NCBI GenBank assembly: GCA_020442225.1
Contig: JAGRKR010000255.1
Location: forward strand, 1 to 6,184
Direction of reading: 5' to 3'
Length of the DNA stretch: 6,184 nt
DNA from: Hyphomicrobiaceae bacterium
GTDB taxonomy: Bacteria; Pseudomonadota; Alphaproteobacteria; Rhizobiales; Hyphomicrobiaceae
Positions 5,128 through 6,184 of the stretch are shown one piece after another. The position numbers and the translations under genes are program-made. A model generated the notes under the pieces. That model saw only the letters and a program-made list of their open reading frames with translations, had not been told where the DNA came from and did no database searches. The first letter of the stretch is position 1. The number at the start of each line of letters is the position of its first letter.

Positions 5128-5634
5128 TCAAGTGAGTGCGCGCGTCATCAGGATCGCCGGAAAGCGGAGATCTGCCGACATCGGTACCTCGATGGTGCGC
5201 TGGCGGCGCAGGCCGAGCCGTGCATAGAAGGCCTCGGCGTTGAGGCTGGCGTAGCATTCGAGGCGCCGGGCTCCGGCCAGGCGGGCGGCCGCCTCGCTCC
5301 AGCAGAAGAGCGCGCGGCCAATGCCGTGTCGCGTCCAGGAGGGGTGCGTCGCGAAATGGCGGATGTGTGCGGTCTCCGGGGCCAGTGCGCCGGTCCCGGG
5401 GCGCCCGAGCGACCAGCCACCGCAGCCGACCGCCGTGTCATCGGACGACACGACGAGATAGTAATCGCCGGAAGCGAGCAGCTCCGGCTGCGCTCGTGTC
5501 ATGATCGGCAGGGCTCTGGCCAGCAGGTGCGCGTCGTAGCTCTCCGGCATCAGCACGCGGTATGAAGCCTCGAGCAGCACGCCAACGCGCTGTGCATCGT
5601 CGGGCGTCGCAACACGCAATCTCAGATCGCTCAC
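5128..5634 (-). CDS. GNAT-family N-acetyltransferase
   Basis: This 168-residue protein is a single GNAT domain that would move an acetyl group from acetyl-CoA to an amine on an unknown substrate. The order is standard: LRLRVATPDDAQRVGVLLEA at the N-terminus, a central strand DYYLVVSSDDTAVGCGGWSL (57-76), then motif A IRHFATHPSWTRHGIGRALF (91-110) with the acetyl-CoA-binding R-x-x-G-x-G/A pattern as RHGIGR, and the C-terminal ECYASLNAEAFYARLGL (126-142). The start is the GTG at 5634, seven bases after GGAGG (complement of 5642-5646). The frame stays open up to 6090, but that part overlaps pilZ and has no domain. It lies downstream of pilZ on the same strand with a 140-base gap, so co-transcription is possible but not certain. 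Confidence 0.9.
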   Translation of the reverse strand: MSDLRLRVATPDDAQRVGVLLEASYRVLMPESYDAHLLARALPIMTRAQPELLASGDYYLVVSSDDTAVGCGGWSLGRPGTGALAPETAHIRHFATHPSWTRHGIGRALFCWSEAAARLAGARRLECYASLNAEAFYARLGLRRQRTIEVPMSADLRFPAILMTRALT

Positions 5635-5760
5635 GAGCGCGCCTCCGTCTGCAGTCACCGAGACACCGCGCGCACCTGTATGGTGATGGCGTTCGGCTGC
5701 CACCCGACGGGCGAGCATCGCACGACCGCGGGACGATGGCCACCGTAGCCTTGCCGGCAG

Positions 5761-5774
5761 GCGGGCAGACCCGC
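5761..5774 (-). terminator. Short GC hairpin after pilZ
   Basis: GCGGG and CCCGC pair around a four-base loop, directly abutting the pilZ stop codon, and are followed on the same strand by the palindrome TGCCGGCA (5753-5760). There is no T-run, so it is at best a partial terminator before the downstream acetyltransferase gene. The rest of the gap (5635-5752) shows no clear promoter. Confidence 0.3.
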
Positions 5775-6047
5775 TCAGATGAATTTCACGCCGATGCGCG
5801 TCGCTTCGCTCCAGACCACCCTCACCCAACGGCTGCGGTTCGCAAACGTGAGCATGACCTGGTTCGCGATCCCGCGCGTCGATTGGAATTCGATGAGCGC
5901 GCCCGTCAGCGAGATGTTCCGAATACGGCACGCAGCGGCAGGAAGGCCGGCCATGAGCAGCATCGCCGGCAGATCGACTGGCGTTCTCTTGGCGCGCCGA
6001 TGCTCGGTGCGCGCAAATCCGCAAGAGAAGGGTCCTCCGAAGGCCAC
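5775..6047 (-). CDS. Small PilZ-domain protein, probable cyclic di-GMP receptor
   Basis: This 90-residue protein is a stand-alone PilZ domain. Both cyclic di-GMP-binding signatures are present: the R-x-x-x-R motif as RRAKR (17-21) and the D/N-x-S-x-x-G motif as NISLTG (44-49), followed by the strand ALIEF. The C-terminal strands run through RWVRVVWSEATRIGVKFI (73-90), the usual end of the domain. Such proteins change motility, surface polysaccharide or enzyme activity when cyclic di-GMP rises, usually through a partner protein; none is in the window. The GTG start at 6047 has AAAGGAG ending seven bases upstream (GGAG is the complement of 6055-6058). It is first in a possible two-gene unit with the GNAT gene. 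Confidence 0.85.
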   Translation of the reverse strand: MAFGGPFSCGFARTEHRRAKRTPVDLPAMLLMAGLPAAACRIRNISLTGALIEFQSTRGIANQVMLTFANRSRWVRVVWSEATRIGVKFI

Positions 6048-6072
6048 GGACTGGCTCCTTTCGTGCCGTCGG

Positions 6073-6095
6073 TTCAGATGTCGTCAACACCTGAA
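6073..6095 (-). promoter_or_regulatory. Imperfect palindrome upstream of pilZ, candidate operator
   Basis: TTCAGATGT-CGTCA-ACACCTGAA has 9-bp arms with one mismatch. On the pilZ strand the centre reads TTGACG, a good -35 match, although no convincing -10 lies 16-18 bases further on. Its position, 26-48 bases before the pilZ start, suits an operator that controls pilZ. No cognate regulator can be named. Confidence 0.35.
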
Positions 6096-6184
6096 AACAT
6101 GGCTACGCCGACCAAGCCGGGCGAGCCAAATCACGCGTCATGGTGAGCGAAGTATTACCAGGCGCAACGGGCATGGCCGCGTGC
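6096..6184. other. Right-edge region, no assignable gene
   Basis: Nothing certain is coded here. A plus-strand frame opens with ATG at 6140 and stays open for 15 codons to the edge (MVSEVLPGATGMAAC). It would be divergent from pilZ but has no clear Shine-Dalgarno and too little sequence to judge. The minus strand closes in all frames before pilZ. Confidence 0.2.

Noticed and set aside
5635..6090. N-terminal extension of the GNAT frame
   Set aside because: It has no domain content and overlaps the PilZ gene; GTG 5634 has an ideal GGAGG and begins the GNAT fold.
5562..6146. Plus-strand 194-codon frame over pilZ and the GNAT gene
   Set aside because: It is antisense to two genes with clear motifs and has no domain.
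6140..6184. Possible start of a divergent gene at the right edge
   Set aside because: Only 15 codons are present, with no clear ribosome binding site, so it cannot be supported.

Overview
This window is high-GC bacterial DNA with seven recognisable protein genes, most preceded by a good Shine-Dalgarno sequence. The gene content (a short HPF/RaiA protein fused to a cold-shock domain, a PilZ protein, a GlxA-type AraC regulator, a TetR regulator) and base composition suggest a high-GC proteobacterium, most likely alpha or beta. Nothing in the window fixes the taxon. I see no rRNA, tRNA, CRISPR array, insertion sequence or phage gene.

Layout. A leader (1-216) carries an FNR/Anr/FixK-like box with class II promoter spacing. 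It precedes an HPF-cold-shock fusion (217-783, +) that probably binds resting ribosomes. A strong hairpin (793-845) separates it from a convergent homocysteine S-methyltransferase gene (883-1845, -). A divergent intergenic region (1846-2115) holds several inverted repeats: a leader hairpin that would mask the methyltransferase ribosome binding site, and a TetR-operator-like palindrome before a TetR gene (2116-2754, +). Convergent to tetR is a class I SAM-dependent methyltransferase with an N-terminal winged helix (2791-3840, -). It is divergent from a DJ-1/PfpI-AraC transcription factor (4011-5078, +), and the shared intergenic region holds a helical-turn-spaced direct repeat. The right end has a GNAT acetyltransferase (5128-5634, -) downstream of a small PilZ protein (5775-6047, -), both with GTG starts, and an imperfect palindrome upstream of pilZ.

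How the genes may work together. The middle of the window looks like two regulator/enzyme pairs: tetR beside the homocysteine methyltransferase and araC beside the SAM methyltransferase. One enzyme uses SAM and releases S-adenosylhomocysteine; the other would remethylate the homocysteine derived from it. A shared methyl-cycle role is inference only. The HPF fusion and the GNAT/PilZ pair look like independent units. I find no clear new multi-gene system. The most interesting signals are regulatory: the candidate oxygen-responsive promoter of the hibernation-factor fusion, and the RBS-masking leader of the homocysteine methyltransferase.
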